Origin: JALHSW01 sp963720675 | GTDB lineage: Bacteria > Actinomycetota > Acidimicrobiia > IMCC26256 > PALSA-555 | Assembly (NCBI GenBank): GCA_963720675.1 | Contig: CAVRGH010000007.1 | Coordinates: 62,001-126,000 of the forward strand | DNA length: 64,000 bases | Direction: 5' to 3' | Shown: in pieces, positions 19,735-30,397 of the stretch | How the letters are laid out: each line of letters begins with the position of its first letter | Position numbering within the stretch: position 1 is the first letter of the stretch | The notes under the pieces: generated by a model | The model's database searches: none | Seen by the model: the letters and a program-made list of their open reading frames with translations, nothing else | Told to the model about the DNA's origin: nothing | Position numbers and translations under genes: made by a program

Positions 19735-19792
19735 CCTGCAATTGTGCGGCCCACCGCCGCGAACGACAAGGGCTCGGCCCGACGGCGCCCGA

Positions 19793-19798
19793 TATCGT
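19793..19798 (+). promoter_or_regulatory. -10 box for leaderless gene at 19806
   Basis: TATCGT ends 7 bases before the ATG at 19806. It matches the leaderless layout and supports that start. Confidence 0.5.
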
Positions 19799-19805
19799 CT
19801 CGACG

Positions 19806-20476
19806 ATGGTCGCCCCCGACACCCCGCGCTCCGGCCTGGTGGACTCCGGAACGCTCCCACCCGGTCTCGTGAAGAAGTCGATCTTCACGTTCATCGGTCT
19901 GGCGGGGACGGTGGCGGCGCTGACGGCCGTCTTCTACTGCATGCGCGCGGTGATGGAGGTCGGCGGCGTCTGCGCCAGCGGCAACACGGCCGTACGACAT
20001 CCGCACGCCCTGCCCCACCGGTGTCCCCGGCCTCATGGTCGGTTCCATCTTCCTGGGCCTCGGCTTCCTGTTCCTCTACGCGGTCAGCGCCGTCGGCCCG
20101 AACCTCACGCTGCTCGCGTGGCCGGCGCTCTTCCTCTCGCTCGGCTGGAACTTCCTCGAGTACGGGGTCGACCCGCCGGGTACGCAGAGCGTCGCGGTCG
20201 GCTGGCTCGTGTGCGGGGTGGTGTTCGTCCTGATGGGCGGCATCCCGCTCGTCATCGGCGTCGAGCGCGCTCGTCATGGGACGCGACACCCGGGTGCCGG
20301 GGACGGTCACCGACCGGGTCGGCAAGGTCGGCCCCGGGACCGGCATCACGGTGCAGGGCAACCTGCGGATCTACGCGTGGGTGCTGCAGCTCGTCGCGAT
20401 CGGCGTCGGCATCTGGATCGGCATCGAGATCTTCGAGTGGGCCACGGGCTCGACCGTCACCATCGGCTTCAGCTGA
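19806..20476 (+). CDS. integral membrane protein, two frameshifts
   Basis: About 222 residues after correction; not a recognised family. Helix 1 is FTFIGLAGTVAALTAVFY, then a GGVCASGNTAYDIRTPC loop with two cysteines (a periplasmic disulfide is possible), helix 2 MVGSIFLGLGFLFLYAV, helix 3 LLAWPALFLSLGWNFL, helix 4 VAVGWLVCGVVFVLMGGIPL, a basic segment VMGRDTRVPG, and a final helix IYAWVLQLVAIGVGIWIG. Extra bases near 19992 (GCCgTACGAC) and 20265 (GAGcGCGCTC) break the frame; both are single insertions in a text that otherwise reads cleanly. Function unknown. Confidence 0.7.
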
Positions 20477-20572
20477 TCGACGCGCAGGCGCCACCCGCGC
20501 GTTCCTGACACCGGCGTCACCTCCGTGCCAGGATGCGCCCGCACCGGGACCGACGGACGAGCAGGGGGAAAC

Positions 20573-22991
20573 GTGGCGGGAGCGCTGGACGGGGTTCGCA
20601 TCCTCGACCTCACCTGGGGATCGGCGGGACCGTTGGGTGTGCTGCTGCTCGCCGAGCAGGGCGCCGACGTCATCAAGGTCGAGCCGCCCGCGGGTGACCC
20701 GTTCCGCGCTGCGCAGGACGAGGGCTACGCGGGGTACAAGGTGTGGACCCGGTCGCGCCGCTCCGTGCGCTGCAACCTGCAGTCCGACGCCGGACGCGCC
20801 GCGTTCCTCGAGCTCGCGAAGACCGCCGACGTGGTCGTCGAGTCGTACCGCCCCGGGGTTCTGGACCGGCTCGGCATCGGGTGGGACGTGCTCCACGCCA
20901 CGAACCCGCGGCTCGTCCTCGTGTCCGTGCCGGGCTACCCCGCCGGCCACCGCAATGCGCACCGGCCCGGGTACGACGCGCTGGTCCAGGCCGCGTCGGG
21001 CGCGCAGTGGGAGCAGCCCGGGTGGCGCCCCGGCCCGATCTTCCTGTCGATGCCGTTGCCCAGCGTCGGAGCGATCTTCCTCGTCGCCAGCGGTGCGTGC
21101 GCAGGCCTGCTCGCCCGGGAGGAGACCGGACGCGGCCAGCACGTGCAGACCTCTCTCTTGCAGGGCGTCTGGCTGTACTCGACACAGATCTGGCAGTGGG
21201 CCGAGCACGCGGACGCTGCGGTGTACGGCCTGATGGCCAAGAGCCACCCGCCCGGGGTGCACCAGGGGATGATCTTCGAGTGCGCGAACCGTGTGTTCGT
21301 CCACGTCTCGGTGATGAGCGGGAAGACCCCCACCAAGACGCTCGACGAGATCCTCGGCACCCAGCCGCCGCCCGCCGAGGACCTCGAGGGCCTGCTCCCC
21401 CTCCAGCAGCAGAACCTGATGAACGAGGCCCGGCGCGAGGCGTTCCGCCGCTGGGACTGCGACGAGCTGGTCGCCGAGCTGATCGCGTGCAACCAGGTCG
21501 CCGAGAAGATCGTGGAACCCGAAGACCAGTTCGCCCACCCGCAGCTGCAGGCGAATGGGATGGTCGCGACCGTCGAGGACCCGGACCTCGGCGCCACCAC
21601 CCAGATCGGTGTGCCCATCCACCTCCTGGGGACGCCCGGTGCGATCCAGGGCGGCCAGCCCCGCGTCGGCGAGCACGACGAAGAGGTGTGGGGCGAGGTC
21701 GGGATCTCGGGCGACGCGCTCGCCGCGGTGACCGGCCCGGTGGGCGAGTCGACCACGACACGTCCCGCGACCACTGCACCGCGGCTCGACCTGCCGGATG
21801 CGGGGCCCGACGCCACACCGCCGCGATTCGCGCTCGGGAAGTACCGGCTCATCGACTTCGGCCAGTACCTCGCCGGGCCGTTCGGTCCGATGATCCTCGG
21901 CGACCTCGGCATGGACGTCGTCAAGGTCGAGCCCGTCACGGGCGACGGCATGCGCATGGCTGCGACCCCGTTCTTCGGGTGTCGAGCGCGGCAAGCGCGA
22001 CCTCGCGCTCGACCTGAAGTCGGCCGAGGGGCTCGAGATCGCGCGCAAGCTCGTGGGCACCGCCGACGTCGTCCACCACAACATGACGAAGGGGACGGCG
22101 AGTCGCCTGCAGCTCGACTACGCCGCGTGCAAGGCCGTGCGCGACGACATCATCTACTGCAACACGTACACGTACGGGCTGGAAGGACCGCTCTCCCACT
22201 TCGGTGGGCTCGACCCGCTGTACCAGGCCAGCTCGGGCATCGAGCACGAGCTCGGCGCGACGAGCCACGGGCACGATCCTCTCTATTACCGCTACGGGAT
22301 GTGCGACGCGGCCAACGCACTGCTGTCGATCGTCGGCGTGCTCGAGGCGCTCGTGCACCGCGAGCGCACCGGTGAAGGCCAGGAGCTGTGGACCAGCCTG
22401 ATGGACGGCGGTGCGGTGTTCGCGTCCGACACGCTGCTGCTCCCGGACGGGACCGCGGCGATGCGACCGAAGCTCGACGCCGGCCAGCACGGGTTCGGGT
22501 GGGCGTACCGGGTCTACGAGACCGACGACAACTGGGTGTGCGTCGCCGCGCTCACGGCCGAGCAACGCGACGCGTTCCTGGCCGCGGTGGGCGTCGACCC
22601 GCAGGTGGAGGCGGACCCGACACCGGCCATCGAGGCAGCCATGCGCACCAAGAACGCAGTCATGTGGTCGCACACGCTCGACGACGCGGGGGTACCGAAC
22701 GAGATCACGCTCGACATCCAGAACGGCATGATCGGGCTGTTCGACTCGGACCTCGTCGGCCTGGGGATGGTGGCGGAGTACGAGCACCCCACGATGGGGC
22801 GCATGCGCCAGTTCGGCGAGCTCGTCCACTTCTCGGAGACGCCGGGCGTCATCCGCGGCCCGGCACCTCGGGTCGGGGAACATTCCCGCGAGATCCTCGA
22901 GGATCTCGGCTTCTCGGGCAGGGAGCAGGACGCGCTCAAGGACCGGGGCGTCGTGACCTGGCCGGGCGAGGACGACACCGCCCCCTGGTAG
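20573..22991 (+). CDS. double-length CaiB/BaiF (type III) CoA-transferase, frameshifted
   Basis: About 806 residues holding two family III CoA-transferase halves in one chain. The first half (1-390) starts GVRILDLTWGSAGPLGVLLLAEQGADVIKVE; the second starts near residue 420 with YRLIDFGQYLAGPFGPMILGDLGMDVVKVE. Family III enzymes form interlocked dimers, so a tandem fusion may make a covalent heterodimer that moves CoA between organic acids, for example in steroid, bile-acid or fatty-acid breakdown. The GTG at 20573 follows CAGGGGGAAA. An extra base near 21980, just before GTCGAGCGCGG, shifts the frame at VERGKRDL in the second half. A single-length relative lies at 48506. Confidence 0.85.
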
Positions 22992-23042
22992 CCCGGCGCC
23001 GCGCCGAAGCGTCGGGATCAGGCAGGTTCGGCGACCTCCCAC

Positions 23043-23048
23043 TACCGT
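23043..23048 (+). promoter_or_regulatory. candidate -10 box for the gene at 23059
   Basis: TACCGT ends 10 bases before the ATG at 23059, giving a leaderless or very short-leader mRNA. No ribosome site is visible between them. Confidence 0.4.
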
Positions 23049-23058
23049 CGCGCGCTCC

Positions 23059-26000
23059 ATGCGCCTCGACCGTCCCCTCGTCCGCCTGCCGCTGCGCGTC
23101 GACGCCGCCCGGCTCGCGGCCGAGCTCTCGGCGATCGACGAGCGAGCGTGGCGCGACCATCCCGAGGGCGCCCCGGGCAACACCGCGCTGCCGCTCGTCG
23201 CGGCCGGGGGCGACCCGGACGACGACGCGACCAAGGGCCCGATGGCGCCGACGCCGCACCTCGCGAGCCTGCCGTACACGCGTCAGGTGCTCGCGGGGCT
23301 GCACACGACGATCGGGCGCACCCGCTTCATGCGGATCGCGACCGAGACCGAGCTCCACCGCCACGTCGACACCAACTACTACTGGTGGCATCACCTGCGC
23401 GTGCACGCGCCGATCGTCACGACACCCGACGTCGTGTTCGATGTCGACGGCGAGACGACGCACATGGCGACCGACGAGGTCTGGGTGTTCGACACCTGGC
23501 GCCCCCACCGGGTCGACAACCCCGCGTCCGCGCCCCGGGTGCACCTCGTGGTCGACACCGTGGGCAGCGCCGAGCTGTGGGACCTCATCGACCGACCCGA
23601 CCGCGAACCGCGCACCATCGAGTTCGCGCCCGACGTCACCCCGCTGCTGCCCATCGAGACCGTGAACCACCCCGTGGTGATGGCGGCGGCCGAGATCGAC
23701 GACACGCTCGAGGCACTCCTCGCCGAGATCGCGACGCTCGACCCCGAGGGCACCGAACGGGTACGGGCCGCGCTCACCCCGTTCCGCCACGGCTGGCACG
23801 ACCTCTCGGCCCGGTTCGGTGTCGCGGCGCCCGGCTGGACCCACTTCCGAGAGCTGCTGCGACGCGGCGACGCCGCCATGGCCGAAGCCGCCGGCGACCT
23901 CGTGCTGCCGAACAACATCTCGTTCGTCCAGGCCGGCGCGTCAGCTGGTGTTCCTCGTCGCGCTCAACCCCGACCTCGCCGTGGTCGGGGCACCGGCCAC
24001 CGAGCCTGCGCCGAGCGCCGCCGGGCCGGCTGCGACCCCGACCGCGCCGGCTCGTCCGGCACGGCCCGATCCCCTCCGCGCCCGCCTCGCCGGCCCACCC
24101 CGCATCTCCGATCCGGTGTTCGTCGTCTCCTCGCCGCGTTCGGGATCGACCTTCCTGTTCGAGACGCTGGCGCGCACGCCCGAGCTCTACTCCATCGGCG
24201 GCGAGAGCCACACCATCTTCGAGAACATCGCCGCGCTCGCTCCCGCCGCCCACGAGTGGGCGTCCAACCGCCTCGACGCGACCGACGCGACCGAGGGGGT
24301 CGTCGCCCACCTCAAGGACGCGTTCGCCACGCGCCTGCGCGACCGCGAGGGCCGGCGCCCGCCCGGGGGCCCGACCCGCCTCCTCGAGAAGACCCCCAAG
24401 AACGCGTTGCGCGTCCCGTTCCTCGCCGCGGCCTTCCCCGACGCCCGGTTCGTCTACCTCTACCGGGACCCACGCGAGACGATCAGCAGCATGCTCGACG
24501 CCTGGCGCTCGGGCCGCTTCGTCACGTATCCCGATCTCCCGGGCTGGGGTGGCAGCCCCTGGTCCCTCCTCCTCACGCCCGGGTGGCGCGAGCTCGACGG
24601 GCTGCCGCTGGCCGAGGTCGTCGCCGACCAGTGGGCCACGACGACGAACGTGCTGCTCGACGACCTCGAGTGCGCTCGAGCCCGACCGGTGGTGCGTGGC
24701 GAGCTATGACCGACTCGTCGCCGATCCGCGCGCCGAGATCGGGCAGCTGTGCGCGTTCCTCGAGCTCGCCTGGGACGACGACCTCGCCGATCCCCTCCCG
24801 AACTCCCGGCACACACTCGACTCGCCGCACCCCGACAAGTGGCAGCGCAACGCCGACGAGCTCGCGCCGGTCCTCCCCCAGATCGCCGCCACCGCCGAAC
24901 GCGCGCGCCAGGTCTTCGCCGATCCACCACGGGTCGCGGCGGTCAAGATCGCGCCGTCGGCCAACCGCGCTCCCAAGAACACGCCGCCGGTGATCCAGGA
25001 ACCGGTGGTCCAGGAGCCGGCGATGCACGTGGAGGACGCGAACGCCGGTCTGTCGACCGCGCCGAGCGTCGAAGAGCTGTTCCACTCGAACCACACCGGT
25101 TCGTTCGCCACACTGCTGCGCACGCTCGGGGCGTCGCTGCTCATCACGACCTACCAGGCCGGCCGCGTCATCCTGGTGCGCCACACGGAGGACAGCCTCA
25201 ACACGCACTTCCGCTCCCTCGCCACCCCCATGGGCGTCGCCTATGACGGACGCCGCCTCGCGATCGGCACCAAGTCCGAGATCGCGGTGTTCCAGAACCA
25301 GCCGGAGCTCGGCCGGCGACTCGATCCACCCGGTCGGCACGACGGATGCTTCGTGATCCGGAACCGCCACGCGACCGGCGACATCAGGGTCCACGACCTC
25401 GCGTGGGCCGAGGACGGCCTCTGGATCGTGAACACGCGCTTCTCGTGCCTCGCGACACTCGACGGCGAGCACTCCTTCGTCCCACGCTGGCGACCGCCGT
25501 TCGTCCGCGCGCTCGCACCCGAGGACCGCTGCCACCTGAACGGGCTGGCGGTCGTCGACGGCGTGCCGCGGTTCGCGTCGGTGCTCGGCATCAGCGACGA
25601 ACCGAACGGGTGGCGCGAGAACAAGGCGACCGGCGGCGCGATCTTCGACGTCCCGTCGAGCGAGGTGGTGGCCGTCGGACTCTCGATGCCGCACTCACCC
25701 CGATGGCACGACGACAAGCTCTGGGTGCTGGAGTCCGGGCTGGGCGTGCTCAGCACCGTCGACATCGACACCGGCGAGATCCACCAGGTGGCGCAGGTGC
25801 CCGGCTTCGCCCGCGGGCTCGCCTTCGCGGGCCAGTACGCGCTGATCGGCCTCTCGAAGGTGCGGGAGCACGTGTTCGACGGGCTGCCGCTCACCCGGAA
25901 CCGCACCGAGGATCTCCGTTGCGGCGTGTGGGTCGTCGACACGACCAACGGGGAGACCGTCGGCTACCTCTCCTTCGAAGGGCTCGTCCAGGAGATCTTC

Positions 26001-26123
26001 GAGGTCACACTCCTCCCGAACATGCGCTACCCCGAGCTGGTCGAGCCCGGGGCGGCCCTCGCCGACTCCGCCTACGTGCTCCCGCCCGCCGCGCTGGCCG
26101 AGGTGCCCGCCGCCGGACGCTGA
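23059..26123 (+). CDS. Asp/Asn beta-hydroxylase - sulfotransferase - TIGR03032 fusion, two frameshifts
   Basis: About 1,021 residues after correcting two frame breaks. Domain 1 (1-295) matches the aspartyl/asparaginyl beta-hydroxylase fold (2-oxoglutarate/Fe): the first metal ligands are in LHRHVDTNYYWW, followed by LRVHAP, the distal histidine RPHRVDN and the arginine of RVHLVVD. Domain 2 (about 345-610) is a PAPS sulfotransferase, with the 5'-phosphosulfate loop VSSPRSGSTFLFETL and the 3'-phosphate site FVYLYRDPRETISS. Domain 3 (about 655-1021) matches TIGR03032/DUF4915, beginning LLITTYQAGRVILVR and including HDLAWAEDGLWIVNTRFSCLATLD. The breaks are an extra base near 23941 and another near 24670 (beside GCGCTC). 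A proline-rich linker lies after domain 1. No signal peptide, so it acts in the cytosol. It lies 97 bases before two exported beta-helix genes. Confidence 0.82.
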
Positions 26124-26161
26124 GCGCCCGCCCGGACCGCCCCCCGACCCGGCGGGCCCGC

Positions 26162-26167
26162 TAGGGT
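26162..26167 (+). promoter_or_regulatory. candidate -10 box of beta-helix gene 1
   Basis: TAGGGT lies 53 bases before the ATG at 26221. The same CTAGG(G/T)T element stands 53-61 bases before three other genes whose products share the PxFTG tail. Confidence 0.5.
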
Positions 26168-26220
26168 TCCCGGATCGACCCGGAGCGGAGCCGGGCCACA
26201 ACACCGGGAGCGCCACCCCG

Positions 26221-27764
26221 ATGAGCTCATTCGACGACGTCGCCACGCCTGCAGGACCCCTGCCGAACCGCGCCGCCCGCCGGGCCGCAGGGCGCCGGGG
26301 CCGCAAGCTGGGCGCACTGGGCTCGGGCGCCGTGCTGGCCACCGGCGCGACCGCCGCGGTGCTCGGCCTCACCGCCGGGCCCGCCGTGGGCGCCGCAACG
26401 CTCGTCGTCGACACCACCGACGACGGTCCGGCGACGCCGGCGGACTGCACGACCCCGGTCGCCGGCTCGTGCTCGCTGCGCGACGCGATCGCCGCCGCCG
26501 CGGACGGCGACACCGTCGACGCGACGGGTATCAGCGGCATCGATCTCGCTGACCGACGACCAGCTCTACACCTGCAGCAACATCACGATCACCGGTCCGG
26601 GCGCGGCGAACCTCACCGTCGACGCCCATCGATGACTCGCGCGTCCTCTACTCCGACTTCGGCGGCAACGGCACGACCACGATCACCGGCATCACCTTCA
26701 CGAACGGCTACGCGACGGGCGACGGCGGCGCGATGCTCTTCTACTGCGACGGCGGCAGCGGCTCGCTCATCCTGAACGACGTCGCCATGACGAACAGCTA
26801 CGCCGAGCTCTACGGCGGCGGCCTCGCGGTGATGGCCTGCGAGGACACGTCGATCTCGGGTTCCACCTTCTCCGGCAACCACTCCGGCTCCGGCGAGGGT
26901 GGCGGCATCGTCTTCTACGACTCCAACGACCTGACGGTCACCACCACGTCGGTCGTCGACAACCACGCCGAGCAGGACGACGGCGGTGGGATCGCCTTCT
27001 ACGGCTCCAACAACATGACCGTCCGCAACAGCACGATCGCGAACAACACCGCGGGCGAGTTCGGCGGCGGCCTCTACGTCAACGCCTACGGCGACGTCAC
27101 TATCGATCAGTCCACGATCTCAGGGAACCAGGCAACCGACAGCGGCGGCGGGATCGGCGTGAACTACGCCGACGGTGACGTGAACATCGTCCAGACCACG
27201 ATCTCGGGCAACACCGCGGGCGACCTCGGCGACGGCCTCTACTTCTACCAAAACCTGGAGAACCAGGGCGCGCAGTCCGCCGAGAAGGCCGACCAGAAGC
27301 GAACCCGCGTCGGCCACAACAAGGAGGGTGCGCCCCAGGAGGCACCCAAGGCCCACGGTCACGCCGGCGCGCAGGACGTCGGTGGCTCGGCCACGCTGAC
27401 CGGCACCATCGTCTCCGGCAACCCCGGGACGGACATCGACACGAACGGCACCCAGGCCGTCACGTCGGTCGCCTCCCTCATCGGCACGACCGGCGCGGGC
27501 ATCAACCTCACCGACGGCGGCGGCACGGTCACCTCGACCACACCGGGCCTCGGCGCCCTGGCGAACAACGGCGGCCCGACCCAGACCCTCGCGCTGCTCC
27601 CGGGCAGCCCGGCGCTCGACGCCGGCCCCGACCCCGTGCCCAGCTACCCCGACAACGGGTTCGACCAGCGCGGTCCCGGCTACCTCCGGGTCGTCAACGG
27701 TCGGGTCGACATCGGGGCGTACGAGGCGCAGGCCGTCGCGATCGTCCCCCGCTTCACCGGCTGA
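26221..27764 (+). CDS. exported beta-helix (choice-of-anchor Q) protein with PRFTG tail, two frameshifts
   Basis: About 514 residues after correction. The N-terminus is an extended, arginine-rich signal region (PNRAARRAAGRRGRKLGALG) with an alanine/glycine core. The body is a right-handed parallel beta-helix of repeated N-x-x-G-G-G turns (for example ITFTNGYATGDGGAMLFY and GISGNQATDSGGGIGV-like repeats), ending in the choice-of-anchor Q block NGGPTQTLALLPGSPALDAG. The last residues are VPRFTG then stop. Extra bases near 26547 and 26629 break the frame early on. A basic, glutamine-rich insert (about 27250-27370) interrupts the last coils. It is a surface or secreted protein, perhaps an adhesin or polysaccharide-active; no catalytic residues were identified. 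It is paralogous to the next gene. Confidence 0.82.
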
Positions 27765-27836
27765 CCCGGGAGCGTTTCGGGCACCCGCACCGGGCGCCCG
27801 AGCTCCCATTCCGACGACAAAACCCGGTCCGGCGGC

Positions 27837-27842
27837 TAGGTT
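27837..27842 (+). promoter_or_regulatory. candidate -10 box of beta-helix gene 2
   Basis: TAGGTT lies 54 bases before the ATG at 27897, in the same position relative to the start as for the upstream paralogue. Confidence 0.5.
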
Positions 27843-27896
27843 CTGCGGATCGTCCCTGGTGCAGAACCGGGGCAGTCCAGCGGGAGCATTACTGCG

Positions 27897-29438
27897 ATGA
27901 CCGCGAGCGACTCCTCGGCCCGCCCGAAGGCCCGACCCCCAACCGTGCCGCCCGGCGCGCGGCCGGACACCGCGGCCGCAAGCTCGGAGCGCTGGGCTCG
28001 GGCGCGGTGCTCGCCAGCAGCGCCACCGCCGCGGTGCTCGCGCTCGGCGCGGGTCCGGCCGTCGGCGCGACCACGCTCGTCGTCGACTCGAACGGCGACG
28101 GCGGTGCCACGCCGGCGAACTGCACGACGCCGGTCGCCGGTGCCTGCACGATCCGCGACGCGCTCGCCGCGGCTGCCGACGGCGACACGATCACCTTCGC
28201 GCCCAGCGTCACCGGCGACATCCAGCTCAACGGCGGCGAGCTCGAGATCGACAGTGCGGTCACCATCACCGGACCGGGCGCCGGCGCGCTGGCGATCCAC
28301 GCCGACACCGGGTCACGAGTCTTCAACGAGAACAACGACTTCTCCTCCGGTGACCTGACGATCAGCGGCCTCACCATCACCGACGGTGACAACGGCAACG
28401 GTGGCGGCGGGATGGAGATCGACTGCTACGGAGACCCCGTCAACGTCGTCCTCGACAGCGTCGTGATCACGGGCAACTCGACCAGCAGCAACGGCGGCGG
28501 TTTCTACATGTACGCCTGCGGCGATCTCACCATCCGCAACTCGACCGTCTCGTACAACTACGCGGAGCGTGGCGGCGGCGGCGTGCGCGTGGAGAACTCG
28601 CAGAACCTCACGATCGAGAATTCGACGTTCGCTCACAACACCAGCGCCTCGGACGGCGGTGCGCTGTACCTCACCGGCGCCGAAGGTGTCGTGACGATCA
28701 CGAACTCGACCTTCAACAACAACGAGGCGGACGACGGTGCGGGGCTCGAGATCTACGAGAACCAGGACGCCCAGAGCATCACGATCGCGAACTCCACGGT
28801 CACCGGGAACGTCGGGGGCGGTGACGGTGGGGGGCTCTACCTCTACGGGAGCGACGCAGCGATCCTCAGCTCGACGATCGTGGGCAACTCGTCCGACGAC
28901 AACACCGGCGGGGTCCTCGTCACCAGCGCGGACGTGACCGTCACCGCTTCGCTCCTCGGTGGCAACACCGACGTCGGCGGGAGCGGCGCCGCCGCGACCG
29001 ACATCGGCACCGGCATCCGCGAAATGTCGCTCGGAGCGAGCAAGCACACCGGACGGGGCGGTGGCGGGGGCAAGGACAGCGGCCCGGTCGCCAAGGCCGG
29101 CGGCGTCGGCGCCCAAGCCGCCGGCTCCGTCACGATCACGTCCAATGTCATCAACGGCATCGTCGACCCGAACCTCACCACCACCGACGGCGGCGGGAAC
29201 CACCTCGGCGTCGCTCCGGGCGTCGGCGCACTCGCGAACAACGGCGGCGCCGACGCAGACCCTGGCGCTCCTGCCCGGCTCGGGCGCGATCGACGCCGCC
29301 GGTGCAGCCGTGCCGAGCTTCCCGGGGAACGACTTCGACCAACGCGGGGCCGGGTACGCCCGCCTCGTCAACGGCGCACTCGACGCCGGTGCGTTCGAGG
29401 TCCAGGCGGTCGCACTGGTTCCCCGCTTCACCGGCTGA
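27897..29438 (+). CDS. exported beta-helix (choice-of-anchor Q) protein 2 with PRFTG tail, two frameshifts
   Basis: About 513 residues after correction; a tandem paralogue of the gene at 26221. The ATG at 27897 with GGGAG upstream gives MTASDSSARP, then a missing base near 27927 leads into PNRAARRAAGHRGRKLG, the same signal region as in the paralogue. The body repeats N-x-x-x-x-N-G-G-G and D-G-G-(A/G) turns of a parallel beta-helix; SNGGGFYMYACGDLTIRNS is one coil. A glycine/lysine-rich insert lies at about 29030-29130. An extra base near 29250 breaks the final choice-of-anchor Q block (TQTLALLPGSGAIDAAG), which ends VPRFTG-stop. Likely exported; function unknown. Sixty bases of leader carry a CTAGGTT box. 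Confidence 0.8.
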
Positions 29439-29452
29439 CGCGCGCACACGCC

Positions 29453-29700
29453 ATGGCGTCCGACCCGCGACCCGGACGGCAAGATCGTCCAGCTCGCGGT
29501 GTTCGAGGGCTTCATCGAGGCCGAAGCCGCAGTCGCACAGCTCGACGGCGGCAGGCATCAAGGCCATGCGCGGCGCCGACGACGGGAACTCGCTCCCGAA
29601 CCTCGCGTCGTCCGGTGGGTTCCCGGTGCTGGTGTTCGAGGACGACCTCGATGCCGCACGCGCGGTGCTCGCGACGGAAAGCTCAGAGCCCGCTGACTGA
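29453..29700 (+). CDS. DUF2007-like small protein, two frameshifts
   Basis: About 82 residues after correction. The readable body is DPDGKIVQLAVFEGFIEAEAAV, split from LDGAGIKAMRGADD and GGFPVLVFEDDLDAARAVLA, the pattern of the DUF2007 putative signal-transducing proteins (an N-terminal strand, a helix starting IEAE, and a C-terminal V-x-x-D-x-x-x-A helix). The ATG at 29453 needs one extra base removed near 29470 and another near 29551. The end overlaps the end of ccdA on the other strand by about 18 bases. It may instead be a real pseudogene; two breaks in 250 bases is dense. Confidence 0.5.
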
Positions 29701-30388
29701 GGGCGTGAACCGGGCGAGGTACGAGGTCAGGTGCCCGTACGTCCCGGTCGCGAGCAGCAGACCGAGGATCACGAGCAGCACGCCCGCAACCCGTTCGATG
29801 ACGGGCCCCGCCCGGCGCAGCCAGGACGCGAAGCCCGGGGAACGACGCGAGCCCGAGCGCGGCGAGCAGGAACGGCACCCCGATCCCGAAGGCGTAGGCG
29901 AGCAGCAGCAGCGCCCCCCGCCACGCCTGGCCCTGCTGCGCGGCGACGGTGAGCGCCGCGGCGAGGAGCGGCCCGACGCACGGGCTCCACGCCGCGCCGA
30001 ACGCGACGCCGACGACGAACGGGCGCGCCCGCCCCCCGCCCGACGGCAGGCGCTGGACGAGGCGCCGCTCACGTGAGAACGGACCGCGCAGCACACCGAG
30101 CAGCGCGAGCCCCATCACGAAGATGATCACTCCGCCGACCCGCTCGATCACGTCCTGGACGTCGCGCAAGGACGAGCCGACGAACCCCGCGGCCGCGCCG
30201 AGCCCGGCGAACACGGCCGCGAAGCCGAGGATGAAGACGATCGTCGCGGGCACCGCGCGCGCCGGATCGCGCGCGTCCGCCGCCTCGCCGGCGATGATCC
30301 CCAGGTACGCGGGCAAGAGGGGCACGATGCACGGCGCCAGGAACGACGCCACGCCGGCACCGAACAGCGCCAGCAGCTCCGGGAGCAC
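29683..30388 (-). CDS. ccdA: cytochrome c biogenesis/thiol-disulfide transporter CcdA, frameshifted
   Basis: About 235 residues with six hydrophobic segments. It carries electrons from cytosolic thioredoxin across the membrane to exported thioredoxin-like proteins. The paired cysteines are in FLAPCIVPLLPAYLG (helix 1) and AAWSPCVGPLLAAAL (helix 4), the CcdA/DsbD-beta signature. A run of four Cs near 29842 (minus strand) appears to contain one extra base; with it removed, the last two helices read through GPVIERVAGVLLVILGLLLATG to the stop at 29683. The GTG start lies 9 bases after the thioredoxin-like gene, so the two form an operon that together equals a split mycobacterial DipZ. Confidence 0.88.
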
Positions 30389-30397
30389 GGGGAGGCC

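Noticed and set aside
26221..29438. Repeated N-G-G-G turns taken as a DNA tandem repeat or CRISPR-like array
   Set aside because: The repeats are at protein level (beta-helix coils) with irregular spacing and variable DNA; there are no spacers.
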